DNA from: Bradyrhizobium campsiandrae
GTDB taxonomy: Bacteria; Pseudomonadota; Alphaproteobacteria; Rhizobiales; Xanthobacteraceae
Reading direction: 5' to 3'
Assembly (NCBI RefSeq): GCF_014529705.1
Contig: NZ_JAANIH010000084.1
Span: 1 to 35,160 of the forward strand
Length of the DNA stretch: 35,160 nucleotides
Part shown: in pieces, positions 7,028-14,036 of the stretch
Position numbering within the stretch: the stretch's first letter is position 1
How the letters are laid out: the number at the start of each line of letters is the position of its first letter
Program-made: the position numbers and the translations under genes
The notes under the pieces: model-generated
Seen by the model: only the letters and a program-made list of their open reading frames with translations
The model's database searches: none
What the model was told of the DNA's origin: nothing

Positions 7028-8383
7028 TCAGGAAAAGCCCGGCGGACGCGTGGGCTCCAGATCTTCCTCCGGCTCGTCGTCGACGTCACTCTTCAGATTC
7101 CGCAGCATGTCGCGGCAATAGCCGGCGACGCAGTCGGAGATACGCTGATAGCCCGGGGACTCCTTGAGCGCGTTCAACTCCTCGACGACGGACGGCAGTG
7201 CATCCATCACCGCCTGGGAGAGTTCGCCGACGCGGCGCCTGACCTGAGCGCCGGAGAGTTGATTCTCCTCCGCCATCCGGTCCCAGTGGCGCGCATGGAT
7301 GTAGTGTCCGCGGTTCTTGCCGGCGATCTTCATGGCGAGATTGCGCGTCACATCCGGATAGATGTCGCCGTTCATCACGTCGTAGAGCGGCGCCATGGAC
7401 ACGCCGCCGCCAGGCAGCAGTAGCAGCGAGTAGTTCTTGGAGTGCGCGTCGACGTTTCCGCAGAGGACGTTGAAGACGAAGAAGTCCAGGAAGCGCGCTG
7501 CGTTGGCCGCACCGTTCTCCGTCTTCCGGATGACGTCGAAGCAGTCCTTCAGGGTCGGACCGCGCAGTCTCGTCGCCGGATTGGCTTCGTACTTCGTGGA
7601 AGGAATGTGCCCGGTGGCCTGGCAGAAGTCCTCCTGATGCAGCCTGCGCAGGCTGCGTCCCTCGGGAACGCGGTCGTAGCGCTTCACCAGCAGGTAGTCG
7701 AGATCCTCGGCCTTGCCGATCGTGCATTCGGCGACGTCCAGCTTCACCTTCGCCGCCAGGCGAAGACAGAAGGCTTCGTTCTCGACCGCGTTGTTGAAGT
7801 GCTTGTTGGCCGGCTTGAGGATGTGGGTCGTCGGCGCGCCGTCGAGCGCGAGGCCGATCCCTCCGTCCGGATACCGGACCACGGGAAGCTTGTCCTGCGC
7901 GCCGGCGAGCGACATGTGGATGCCCTCCTCGCCGATCAGGAGCGGTTTCTCGGGAAGGCGGCGGATGGCCGCGGCGAGCTCGGCCTCGGAGAGACGCTTG
8001 TAGCGCGGCGTCCGCTTCGGCCTCTGGTCGGCGGGCCGATAGACTTCGAGCGCGCCGGGAAGGTCCTCTCCCAACTCTTCAAGAAGCGCGAAGACGTTGG
8101 CCTCCGGAATCTTGAGGATCGTGCCGACCGTCTTCAGCGTGCGGCCTTCGGGCAGCAGGTTCAGGAACCATCGGTACACGACGTCCGGTTCGTGGACGCG
8201 CTTGGCGAGCGGCATGCGGGTCGACACGGCGAACGCCTTCGGATCCTTCGTCCACGCTTCGCCGTAGACGAACTCGATGTCCTGGATCTCCTCCGAGCGC
8301 CGGCGCAGCAGGCCGACGAGCAGAGTGCCGTACCGGACTTCGAGGGTCTCGCCGGCCTCGCCGGGCTTCGGGTTGCTGGTCAT
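7028..8383 (-). CDS. hipA: HipA-family serine/threonine kinase toxin
   Basis: The protein has 451 residues, the usual HipA length. HipA toxins phosphorylate glutamyl-tRNA synthetase or other targets and cause growth arrest. Visible motifs in order are an N-terminal HipA_N-like part (about 10-120), the Gly/Ser-rich nucleotide loop SLAGAQDKLPV (158-168), HILKP with the nucleotide-binding Lys (187-191), VKRYDR (233-238), the catalytic loop NVDAHSKN (310-317) and the metal-binding YDV (334-336). All expected kinase residues are present, so it should be active. Compared with E. coli HipA it has an acidic C-terminal tail (DDEPEEDLEP). Its ATG overlaps the hipB stop in an ATGA, so antitoxin is translated first and the two are coupled. 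The promoter and operators lie upstream of hipB. Confidence 0.92.
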   Translation of the reverse strand: MTSNPKPGEAGETLEVRYGTLLVGLLRRRSEEIQDIEFVYGEAWTKDPKAFAVSTRMPLAKRVHEPDVVYRWFLNLLPEGRTLKTVGTILKIPEANVFALLEELGEDLPGALEVYRPADQRPKRTPRYKRLSEAELAAAIRRLPEKPLLIGEEGIHMSLAGAQDKLPVVRYPDGGIGLALDGAPTTHILKPANKHFNNAVENEAFCLRLAAKVKLDVAECTIGKAEDLDYLLVKRYDRVPEGRSLRRLHQEDFCQATGHIPSTKYEANPATRLRGPTLKDCFDVIRKTENGAANAARFLDFFVFNVLCGNVDAHSKNYSLLLLPGGGVSMAPLYDVMNGDIYPDVTRNLAMKIAGKNRGHYIHARHWDRMAEENQLSGAQVRRRVGELSQAVMDALPSVVEELNALKESPGYQRISDCVAGYCRDMLRNLKSDVDDEPEEDLEPTRPPGFS

Positions 8384-8661
8384 GGCGTGGGAGAGAAGTT
8401 GTCGGGGTCGAACGGTTCGGCTTCCTCGTCCGTCGGCCGCGCCGTCGGCACCGGGCTCATCTCCGGATTCAGCCGGATGCCGAGCGCCTGCAGCAGGCGC
8501 AGAACCAGACCGACCTGGCTGGTCTCCTTACCGTTCTCGATGTCGACGATGAAGCGGACACCGACGTTGGCCGTCAGGGCGACGTCCTGCTGCCGGAGCC
8601 CCAAGGAGGTACGCCGGGCCCGGATCAGTTCGCCGAGTTCTGTCGTGGTTGCGATCGTCAT
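8380..8661 (-). CDS. hipB: HipB-type XRE-family antitoxin and repressor
   Basis: The protein has 93 residues. It neutralises HipA and represses the operon. Residues about 9-63 form an XRE/Cro helix-turn-helix: LGELIRARRTSLGLRQQDVA, then a recognition helix around NVGVRFIVDIENGKET, with the family pattern LGLRQxDVA...V...FIxxxENGK. The C-terminal tail is acidic and Pro-rich (TDEEAEPFDPDNFSPTP), a form often seen in the part that contacts HipA. The SD (GGGAA) is inside the first operator palindrome, so bound HipB would block both transcription and ribosome access. It overlaps hipA by 4 bases. Confidence 0.9.
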   Translation of the reverse strand: MTIATTTELGELIRARRTSLGLRQQDVALTANVGVRFIVDIENGKETSQVGLVLRLLQALGIRLNPEMSPVPTARPTDEEAEPFDPDNFSPTP

Positions 8662-8667
8662 AACAAT

Positions 8668-8681
8668 TTCCCGAGCGGGAA
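8668..8681. promoter_or_regulatory. HipB operator 1
   Basis: TTCCCGAGCGGGAA is an inverted repeat with 6-bp arms and a 2-base spacer. It covers the hipB ribosome site and touches the -10 element. Binding by HipB is inferred from position and from the known TATCC/GGATA operator logic of hipBA systems. Confidence 0.75.
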
Positions 8682-8708
8682 TATATGCCCTGAAATGCCG
8701 AATGACAA
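8680..8708 (-). promoter_or_regulatory. hipBA sigma-70 promoter
   Basis: On the minus strand TTGTCA (8708-8703) is separated by exactly 17 bases from TATATT (8685-8680), a near-consensus promoter. Operator 1 (8668-8681) overlaps the end of the -10 element and the start of transcription. Operator 2 (8717-8730) lies just upstream of the -35 element. This is a typical layout for autorepression. Confidence 0.7.
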
Positions 8709-8716
8709 GCCAGATT

Positions 8717-8730
8717 TTCCCGAGCGGTAA
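8717..8730. promoter_or_regulatory. HipB operator 2
   Basis: TTCCCGAGCGGTAA is the same palindrome with one arm change. Its centre is 49 bp from operator 1. It lies directly upstream of the hipB -35 element. Confidence 0.7.
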
Positions 8731-8766
8731 ATTTTAGCTGCTCGAATGAGTTCCGACGCCAAGAAT

Positions 8767-8780
8767 TTCCCGAGCGGGAA
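8767..8780. promoter_or_regulatory. HipB operator 3
   Basis: TTCCCGAGCGGGAA is identical to operator 1, with its centre 50 bp from operator 2. No promoter is evident at this copy; it may support looping or cooperative binding. Confidence 0.65.
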
Positions 8781-8817
8781 TTTTGTGGTGTCTTGGAAGG
8801 CTGTTCTACAGCCGAAT

Positions 8818-8831
8818 TTACCGATCGGTAA
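8818..8831. promoter_or_regulatory. HipB operator 4
   Basis: TTACCGATCGGTAA is a perfect palindrome, extended to 16 bp by a flanking T and A (8817-8832). Its centre is 51 bp from operator 3. It differs from operators 1 and 3 in the third base of each arm and in the spacer, and may be a weaker site. Confidence 0.6.
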
Positions 8832-8902
8832 ATCCGATTAACTTTGTGGCCCTAGGATGTTGCGGCGTCAACCGGCCATCGTAGATATCGCTCAGAATCT
8901 CG

Positions 8903-9125
8903 TCAGCCGGAGCAGGCGTCCGGCAAGACCCGGTCGACCGCCGGCGGCGCCCGCGTCGTCAGGAGTGCCCACCAGTATTCCGGCGGCAGGGACCCATTGT
9001 CCGGAGCTAGTCCATGCACTGGCGGCACGTTCCTGCCGACGGCAGCAGCTACGGGTCCATCTGCTTCCTGGTCGACGAATGCACCACCTGATGGGTCAGT
9101 CGGTCATGCTACATACAACATACTT
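8903..9125. repeat. left copy of a diverged direct repeat (decayed)
   Basis: This stretch aligns with 15229-15400. Shared blocks include TCAGCCG-AGCAGGCGTCCGG at the start, CCGACGGCAGC and GGTCCAT-TGCTTCCTGGTCG in the middle, and CGGTCATGC near the end. The left copy has about 60 extra bases in the middle and a missing base, and lacks the start codon that opens the minus-strand ORF in the right copy. It also lacks the LexA-type box. It looks like a dead duplicate. No other gene is seen between hipB and thyX (8832-9268). Confidence 0.6.
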
Positions 9126-9268
9126 GTCCAGTTCGATCTCGTGGCCTCGCTCGTTTCGACGTTGCGCGTCCGATCGGCTTGGGAGGCAGCCATAGGCCCG
9201 GCGGTGCAGCGCTGATATCTTTCGCGAAGCGATCGGAAGCGGGTTTCAATGGGTTTGGAAGGCGACGA

Positions 9269-10195
9269 ATGGAAATATCTGACGACGATAGGGCCGAGAT
9301 CGAGAAGTCCCGGCGGGAAGCGTCTCCCACGCGACGACCTACCGTCCCTGCCCTCGAGGAGTTGCTTTTTGAGCCCATGCCCGCGCTCGATCACGGGTTC
9401 GTACGGGTCGTCGACTACATGGGCGACGATTCATCGATCGTCCAGGCCGCCCGCGTTTCGTATGGACGAGGAACGCGCAAGGTTTCCGAGGACAGTGCGC
9501 TGATCCGATACCTGCTGCGCCACCGGCATACGACTCCGTTCGAGATGGCGGAGATCAAGCTGCACGTGAAGCTCCCGATCTTCGTTGCGCGCCAGTGGAT
9601 CCGGCACAGGACCGCGAGCGTCAACGAGTATTCGGCCCGTTATTCGATCCTCGACAAGGAGTTCTACGTTCCGGCGAAGGAGCATCTCGCCGCCCAATCC
9701 TCGTCGAACCGGCAGGGACGCGGCGAGACGCTTGACGACGAAAGGGCCGCCGAGGTGCTGGAAATTCTCCGCACCGACGCGGAGACCGTCTATCGGCATT
9801 ACCTGCAGATGCTGGGCGCAGGCGACGATGCCGGACAGGACGTCGGGCCGGGTCTCGCGCGCGAACTCGCGCGCATGAACCTGTCCCTGAACTTCTATAC
9901 GCAGTGGTACTGGAAGGTCGATCTGCACAATTTCATGAACTTCCTGCGTCTTCGGGCGGACGCGCACGCGCAGTACGAGATCCGCGTCTATGCCGAACGG
10001 ATGCTCGACGTGATGAAGAAGTGGGTGCCTCTGTCGCACGCCGCCTTCGAGGAATACGACCTAAAGTCGGCGCATCTGTCGGCGACCGCCATCCAGGTAG
10101 TCCGAAGGATGCTCGCGGGAGAGCGGATTGATCAGCCGGCGAGCGGCCTGCCCAAGCGCGAATGGGACGATCTCATGAGGGTACTGGGCCGCTGA
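9269..10195 (+). CDS. thyX: flavin-dependent thymidylate synthase ThyX
   Basis: The protein has 308 residues. ThyX converts dUMP to dTMP using methylene-tetrahydrofolate, FAD and NADPH, and acts as a homotetramer in the cytosol. The signature RHRTASVNEYSARYS is intact at 112-126 (pattern RHRxxSxNExSxRYS). RYLLRHRHTTPFE (80-92) and the C-terminal substrate-binding region (LSLNFYTQWYWK, then HAQYEIRVYAERM) are also typical. The start at 9269 has GGAAGG (9257-9262) upstream; an extension to 9179 is possible but has no ribosome site. Length is normal for alphaproteobacteria. It stands alone, converging on the C5 methyltransferase gene with only three bases between the stop codons. Why it sits inside a defence-type region is unclear; it may be a host gene around which cargo was inserted. 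Confidence 0.93.
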   Translation: MEISDDDRAEIEKSRREASPTRRPTVPALEELLFEPMPALDHGFVRVVDYMGDDSSIVQAARVSYGRGTRKVSEDSALIRYLLRHRHTTPFEMAEIKLHVKLPIFVARQWIRHRTASVNEYSARYSILDKEFYVPAKEHLAAQSSSNRQGRGETLDDERAAEVLEILRTDAETVYRHYLQMLGAGDDAGQDVGPGLARELARMNLSLNFYTQWYWKVDLHNFMNFLRLRADAHAQYEIRVYAERMLDVMKKWVPLSHAAFEEYDLKSAHLSATAIQVVRRMLAGERIDQPASGLPKREWDDLMRVLGR

Positions 10196-10198
10196 CGC

Positions 10199-11245
10199 TC
10201 AGGCGCGAGTGATCTGCGAGAACACGGCCTTTGCCAGCAGCGGAGGAACCGCGTTGCCTACCTGCTGCTGCTGGAGTCCGATCGTACCCACGAATTCGTA
10301 CCAGTCCGGGAACGACTGGAGTCGCGCGGCCTCCCGCACCGACAAGCCTCGATCCTGCGTCGGATGGATCAGCATGTTCTTGCGAAAGTTTCCGATCACC
10401 ACCGAGGGCTCGTCGCCGTTCAGCCGATGGTAGATGCCGGTATGGCATCGCGTTGGGTCGGCATAATTCTTCATCATGCGGTTGGGAATATCCGACCAGT
10501 TCCCCCCTTGCGGAATGTACTTGTACCGGGAAACGACGAACTTCGAGTTGTCGCTCACCAGATTGTTGGAACACCGCTCGCGCTTGCCCCTCATCTTCTT
10601 GGCATACTGGCTCTTGGCCGGACGCCCATAGGCAAGCGTGCATTCGTCGGCGCCGTTCGCGAGCGTCGGAAGATCTTCGATCGCTTCGTTGACTGAAGTG
10701 AGCTTGATCCGTCGGGGCGTCGGAAGATCCGGCGTCGAGTTGCGCGAGCCGACGATGAAGAAGCGCTTGCGATGCTGAGGCACGCCGAAGTCGGCGGCAT
10801 CGAGCACTCCCGAAGCCAGTTTGAAGCCGAGAGCCCGCAGCTTCTTTTCGATCTCCAGAACGTAGGGACGACTCCCCTTTTCGAGGATGCCGGGCACGTT
10901 CTCGAACACGACCCAGTCCGGCGCCTCCGCCTGCACGAATTTCAGGAACTCCCGGAAGAGAAAGTTGCGGGCGTTCTCTGGGCCGCGGTTGCGCTGGTTC
11001 GACGTCGAAAAGGCCTGGCACGGAGGCCCACCGAAGATAACGAGCTCTTCGTTGCGGGTCCGGTAGTTGCCGATGCCGCCGATGTGCTGGAGGTCGCCCT
11101 GGATCGCCAGGCAATCGGGATGATTCTTCGCGATGGTGCGCGCGGCGGCGTGATGCATCTCGATCGCCAGCTTGACGTCGACGCCTGCCCACCGCGCCCC
11201 TAACGACATGCCGCCTGCGCCCGAAAAAAGATCCAGCCCCAGCAT
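10199..11245 (-). CDS. DNA (cytosine-5) methyltransferase
   Basis: The protein has 348 residues. It transfers a methyl group from S-adenosylmethionine to C5 of cytosine in an unidentified target. Motif I is DLFSGAGGMSLG (5-16). Motif IV with the catalytic Cys is GGPPCQAFSTS (Cys76). Motif VI is ENV (115-117) and motif VIII is QHRKRFFIVG (157-166). Motif X is QQQVGNAVPPLLAKAV at the C-terminus. The region between VIII and X is the target-recognition domain and gives no clue to specificity. The enzyme looks intact. It starts 5 bases after the stop of the 330-residue protein, with GGAG in the overlap region, and is the last gene of the four-gene operon. No restriction endonuclease gene is adjacent, so it may be self-protection for the operon's effector or a regulator. 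Confidence 0.9.
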   Translation of the reverse strand: MLGLDLFSGAGGMSLGARWAGVDVKLAIEMHHAAARTIAKNHPDCLAIQGDLQHIGGIGNYRTRNEELVIFGGPPCQAFSTSNQRNRGPENARNFLFREFLKFVQAEAPDWVVFENVPGILEKGSRPYVLEIEKKLRALGFKLASGVLDAADFGVPQHRKRFFIVGSRNSTPDLPTPRRIKLTSVNEAIEDLPTLANGADECTLAYGRPAKSQYAKKMRGKRERCSNNLVSDNSKFVVSRYKYIPQGGNWSDIPNRMMKNYADPTRCHTGIYHRLNGDEPSVVIGNFRKNMLIHPTQDRGLSVREAARLQSFPDWYEFVGTIGLQQQQVGNAVPPLLAKAVFSQITRA

Positions 11246-11250
11246 CTCCG

Positions 11251-12243
11251 TCAGTCCGTCTTGCTGACGTCGAAGCGAGGAATTTCGAGCTGGGTGGTAT
11301 AGCAGAAGTCGCAGGGACTCGAATACGCCGGAGTATTGTAGGTTATCGCGGGCGCGTAGCAAAGCTGAATGTCCCGCCTCTTCATGGCTAGGAGGGCCGT
11401 GCCGATCGTCGACAGCTTGGTGTTCATCGGAGCGATGATCGTGTTTCGGCCCGGGTAGAGGTCCACTTGGCGAGAAAGGACTTCCTCCGTCTCCGAAGGG
11501 TCGACACTCGAAAATTCGAACTTGAGAAAGTCCGGATAGAGAACCGATAGTGCGCGAAGGCTTTCGGTATTGCGGGGCAGATGCGTCTTTCCTGCATCCG
11601 TGGCGTCCCGCCCGCTTCCAAGCGACACGATGTCGGGCTCGCACGCGTCGATGAGCATCCGAGCTCTTTCGACTTCGAATCCGACCAGCACGATCAGGTG
11701 GAGATTCCGCGCCGGCACCATCCTGCCGGGGAAACCCAAGACGGAGCGTATCTCCTTGAGTCCGCGGCTGAGCCACTTTTCGGCGGCCTCGGACCCCAAT
11801 GCATAGTCCGAAGCCGGCGTGTAGACGATATGGACGGCGTCGCTTGCGCGGAGACACGACGCCAGCAGACGCAGCAGAATCAACAGTCCTTCGTGCGTGA
11901 AAGTCGTCGTATCGATGACTACGGTCTTGGGGTCCCCGCCGATCAGGCCGGAAAGTGCTTCCTGAAGGCGATCCAGCCCGAGCATCGGATCGCTCTGCCT
12001 CAGTGCGACAGTTCGCGACTTCGGACCGAAGTGATCCGTGATGGCGGCGCGGTTTTCTCGAACGGAGTCCTCGAAGTCGTCGTTGAAGCAGACGAGCGGG
12101 ACGCTCACCCGATCTGGCGGAACGTTCAGGGCCGCACACGTAGATCGTCGCTCATAGCTCGCGCAGCACACGAAGAAATCGATCTTCGCCGGCAACTTGC
12201 CGGAAAGGCCGGTCAGAAGCACTTTCGTCGGAACGGACATCAT
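11251..12243 (-). CDS. unknown protein with Rossmann-like features, third gene of an HD/ATPase/methyltransferase operon
   Basis: The protein has 330 residues. I do not recognise a named family with certainty. Three blocks look conserved: FFVCCASYERR near the N-terminus (24-33), VVIDTTTFTHEGLLILLRLL (108-127) followed by VHIVYTPASDY (137-147), and LHLIVLVGFEVERARML (about 181-197) followed by an acidic EPD turn. Alternating hydrophobic strands and helices suggest a Rossmann-type alpha/beta fold, as in nucleotide-sensing (CARF-like) or PLP-independent hydrolase domains. The C-terminus has the pair SPCDFCYTT that might bind metal. The start overlaps the ATPase stop as ATGA, and the methyltransferase follows after 5 bases, so all are translated together. 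In this setting it could be the sensor or the effector. Confidence 0.7.
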   Translation of the reverse strand: MMSVPTKVLLTGLSGKLPAKIDFFVCCASYERRSTCAALNVPPDRVSVPLVCFNDDFEDSVRENRAAITDHFGPKSRTVALRQSDPMLGLDRLQEALSGLIGGDPKTVVIDTTTFTHEGLLILLRLLASCLRASDAVHIVYTPASDYALGSEAAEKWLSRGLKEIRSVLGFPGRMVPARNLHLIVLVGFEVERARMLIDACEPDIVSLGSGRDATDAGKTHLPRNTESLRALSVLYPDFLKFEFSSVDPSETEEVLSRQVDLYPGRNTIIAPMNTKLSTIGTALLAMKRRDIQLCYAPAITYNTPAYSSPCDFCYTTQLEIPRFDVSKTD

Positions 12244-14036
12244 GCCTCCCCGAACAGATTGCCTTGAGGAGGATCCACCAGGTCGGCCGAAGACCCCGCT
12301 CGGAGCGAGTTCGTGAAGCGCTTGGGCTCCAGAACCATCATGCGCGCGGTATCGTTCGTGATGAACTTGTAGCCGGCGAAGGAGGAAGGATCGAGATTGA
12401 ACACGGGCGCTATCCTGCGGCTCAGGATGTAGAGGTCGGTTCGGCCGCCTCCCTCCTTTTTTCCGATCGAGCTCTTGTGGAAGTAGTTGTATTCGGCACC
12501 GAGATTGAAGACCGCGCGGACCTCGTCATCTGGGCCGTTGCTGAAGGCGACGGAAAAGATCCGTCGCTCCGCGTCGTCGGAGACCAGTATCGACTGGAAA
12601 AGGCTGCCTAGACTATCGATGAGGTTGCGAAGCTTCCAGGCCTTGTCGCGGTGATCCGGTCCCCGGGTCTCGTCCTGCGTGATGCGCTCGAACTCCGAGG
12701 TCAGGAATCTGTTGGCTTCGCTACGGACGATCTTGTTCTGGATGTGAGGGGCGATCGACAAGACGGGTTTGCTGTCGTTCGCCGCGGACTGCTCGCCCCA
12801 CATCAACGCTGCCGGCTCCAGAAAATACCGCACGACGCCGGACGAGACGTGGACGAGCTGACTGAAGCCCGCATAGCTGTACGTGGACGACGCCTTCCGG
12901 GCGCCGCCGAGCCCGCGAATGAAATTCGGGCGGGCATATCGGTAGGCGTCGTCGCGCGCCCTGTGCCCGCGTCCTTCAGTCGGGAAAGCCTCGACTATCT
13001 TGGCGGCCAGTTCCTCGATCTCACGCTCCTGCTCCTTGTCGGGAGGAAAGAATTCTTCCGGTGTCGCGGCGATGTTGGCCTTCTGTAGCCGTCTCAGGAC
13101 GATGTCGTGGACGCGCTTTCCGTATCGGTCCCGATCGGAAGTGTACACGTTCGAGATTTCGACCTCCGCGAAATCATGCGGCATCTCGATCTGCTGGCCC
13201 GAGACCGTCCGGTAGGTCTTGTACCGCAGCTGCGTCGAGACCTTCAGGCTCAACTCCGCGACGCCTCGGCTCGATATCCACGTATTGAGGATGCGGGTCT
13301 GCTCCTCGCTCAGATTGTCCGCGTCGTCGATCAGCAGAAAGACCGGAACCTTGGGCATGAAGGGAAGCGAGCGCAACGCGAGCGTAAAAGGCTTTAGAAA
13401 ATCGAGAAAGCCGAGCAACGCGCCTTCGTACGTGTAATTTCTGCCCAGAGAAAGGCGCTGGATGAATTGCGAGATCTCGGCATGGACCTCTTCCATGACC
13501 TCGGTGGCCATCTGACGTACCTGGTCGAACGACGCTTCGGCTGCGATCGCCGGAATTTCGGCGCTCCAGCCGCCTCGCTGGAGGAGTTTCTTGAGGCCTC
13601 CATCCACGAAGGCGGCCAAGTCTTTGGCGGCCGTCGCGCTCGCGTGCACGGAGATCCTCTGCAGCGAAGCGAGCATTTTGATCGCAAAGCTGACGACCAT
13701 CAGATGCTCGTTCAGCGCCAGACTGCCGTGGCGTTCCTTCTCGAGCCTGAGAAGTTCGGTCAGCCGCAGATCCGTCTCCTTGATCGGTATGTAGAAGGAG
13801 AAGAATTCGAGTTGGTGCAGCGCACACTTCTTGGCGATGACCTGGCAGTCCGGCTCCAGGTAACGGAAAATCATGCTCTTGCCGGAGCCGCGTGCACCGT
13901 GCAGGAAGGTATGGCCCGTCCGAAGCACCTGATGAAAGTCCGCGAAGTCCTCGACGAACAGCGAGATCACGTCTTCCGCGGCGATGTGCTCCGGTGACTG
14001 AACTGCGAAGGGATTCTTGGTCAGGTCACTGGACAT
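12240..14036 (-). CDS. ORC/CDC6-like P-loop ATPase of a probable defence operon
   Basis: The protein has 598 residues. The Walker A motif is GARGSGKS (47-54) and a clear Walker B is VFLLIDDAD (232-240). A sensor-like region SLKVSTQLRYKTY follows, as in ORC/CDC6 and STAND-type ATPases. The N-terminus NPFAVQSPEHIAAEDVISLFVED resembles the entry of bacterial ORC-CDC6 ATPases of conflict systems. The segment 240-420 holds the ATPase lid, and the C-terminal 180 residues are probably a winged-helix or effector-coupling part. There are no membrane segments. Its start overlaps the HD gene by 11 bases and its stop overlaps the next gene by 4, so the operon is translationally coupled. I expect it to be the ATP-driven switch of the system. 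Confidence 0.8.
   Translation of the reverse strand: MSSDLTKNPFAVQSPEHIAAEDVISLFVEDFADFHQVLRTGHTFLHGARGSGKSMIFRYLEPDCQVIAKKCALHQLEFFSFYIPIKETDLRLTELLRLEKERHGSLALNEHLMVVSFAIKMLASLQRISVHASATAAKDLAAFVDGGLKKLLQRGGWSAEIPAIAAEASFDQVRQMATEVMEEVHAEISQFIQRLSLGRNYTYEGALLGFLDFLKPFTLALRSLPFMPKVPVFLLIDDADNLSEEQTRILNTWISSRGVAELSLKVSTQLRYKTYRTVSGQQIEMPHDFAEVEISNVYTSDRDRYGKRVHDIVLRRLQKANIAATPEEFFPPDKEQEREIEELAAKIVEAFPTEGRGHRARDDAYRYARPNFIRGLGGARKASSTYSYAGFSQLVHVSSGVVRYFLEPAALMWGEQSAANDSKPVLSIAPHIQNKIVRSEANRFLTSEFERITQDETRGPDHRDKAWKLRNLIDSLGSLFQSILVSDDAERRIFSVAFSNGPDDEVRAVFNLGAEYNYFHKSSIGKKEGGGRTDLYILSRRIAPVFNLDPSSFAGYKFITNDTARMMVLEPKRFTNSLRAGSSADLVDPPQGNLFGEA

Noticed and set aside
9100..9125. LexA box in the left repeat copy
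   Set aside because: The corresponding bases (ACATACAACATACTT) have lost the GAAC-N7-GAAC pattern.
10199..11245. Ordinary type II restriction-modification system
   Set aside because: No adjacent gene resembles a restriction endonuclease; the neighbours are an ATPase, HD protein and an unknown.
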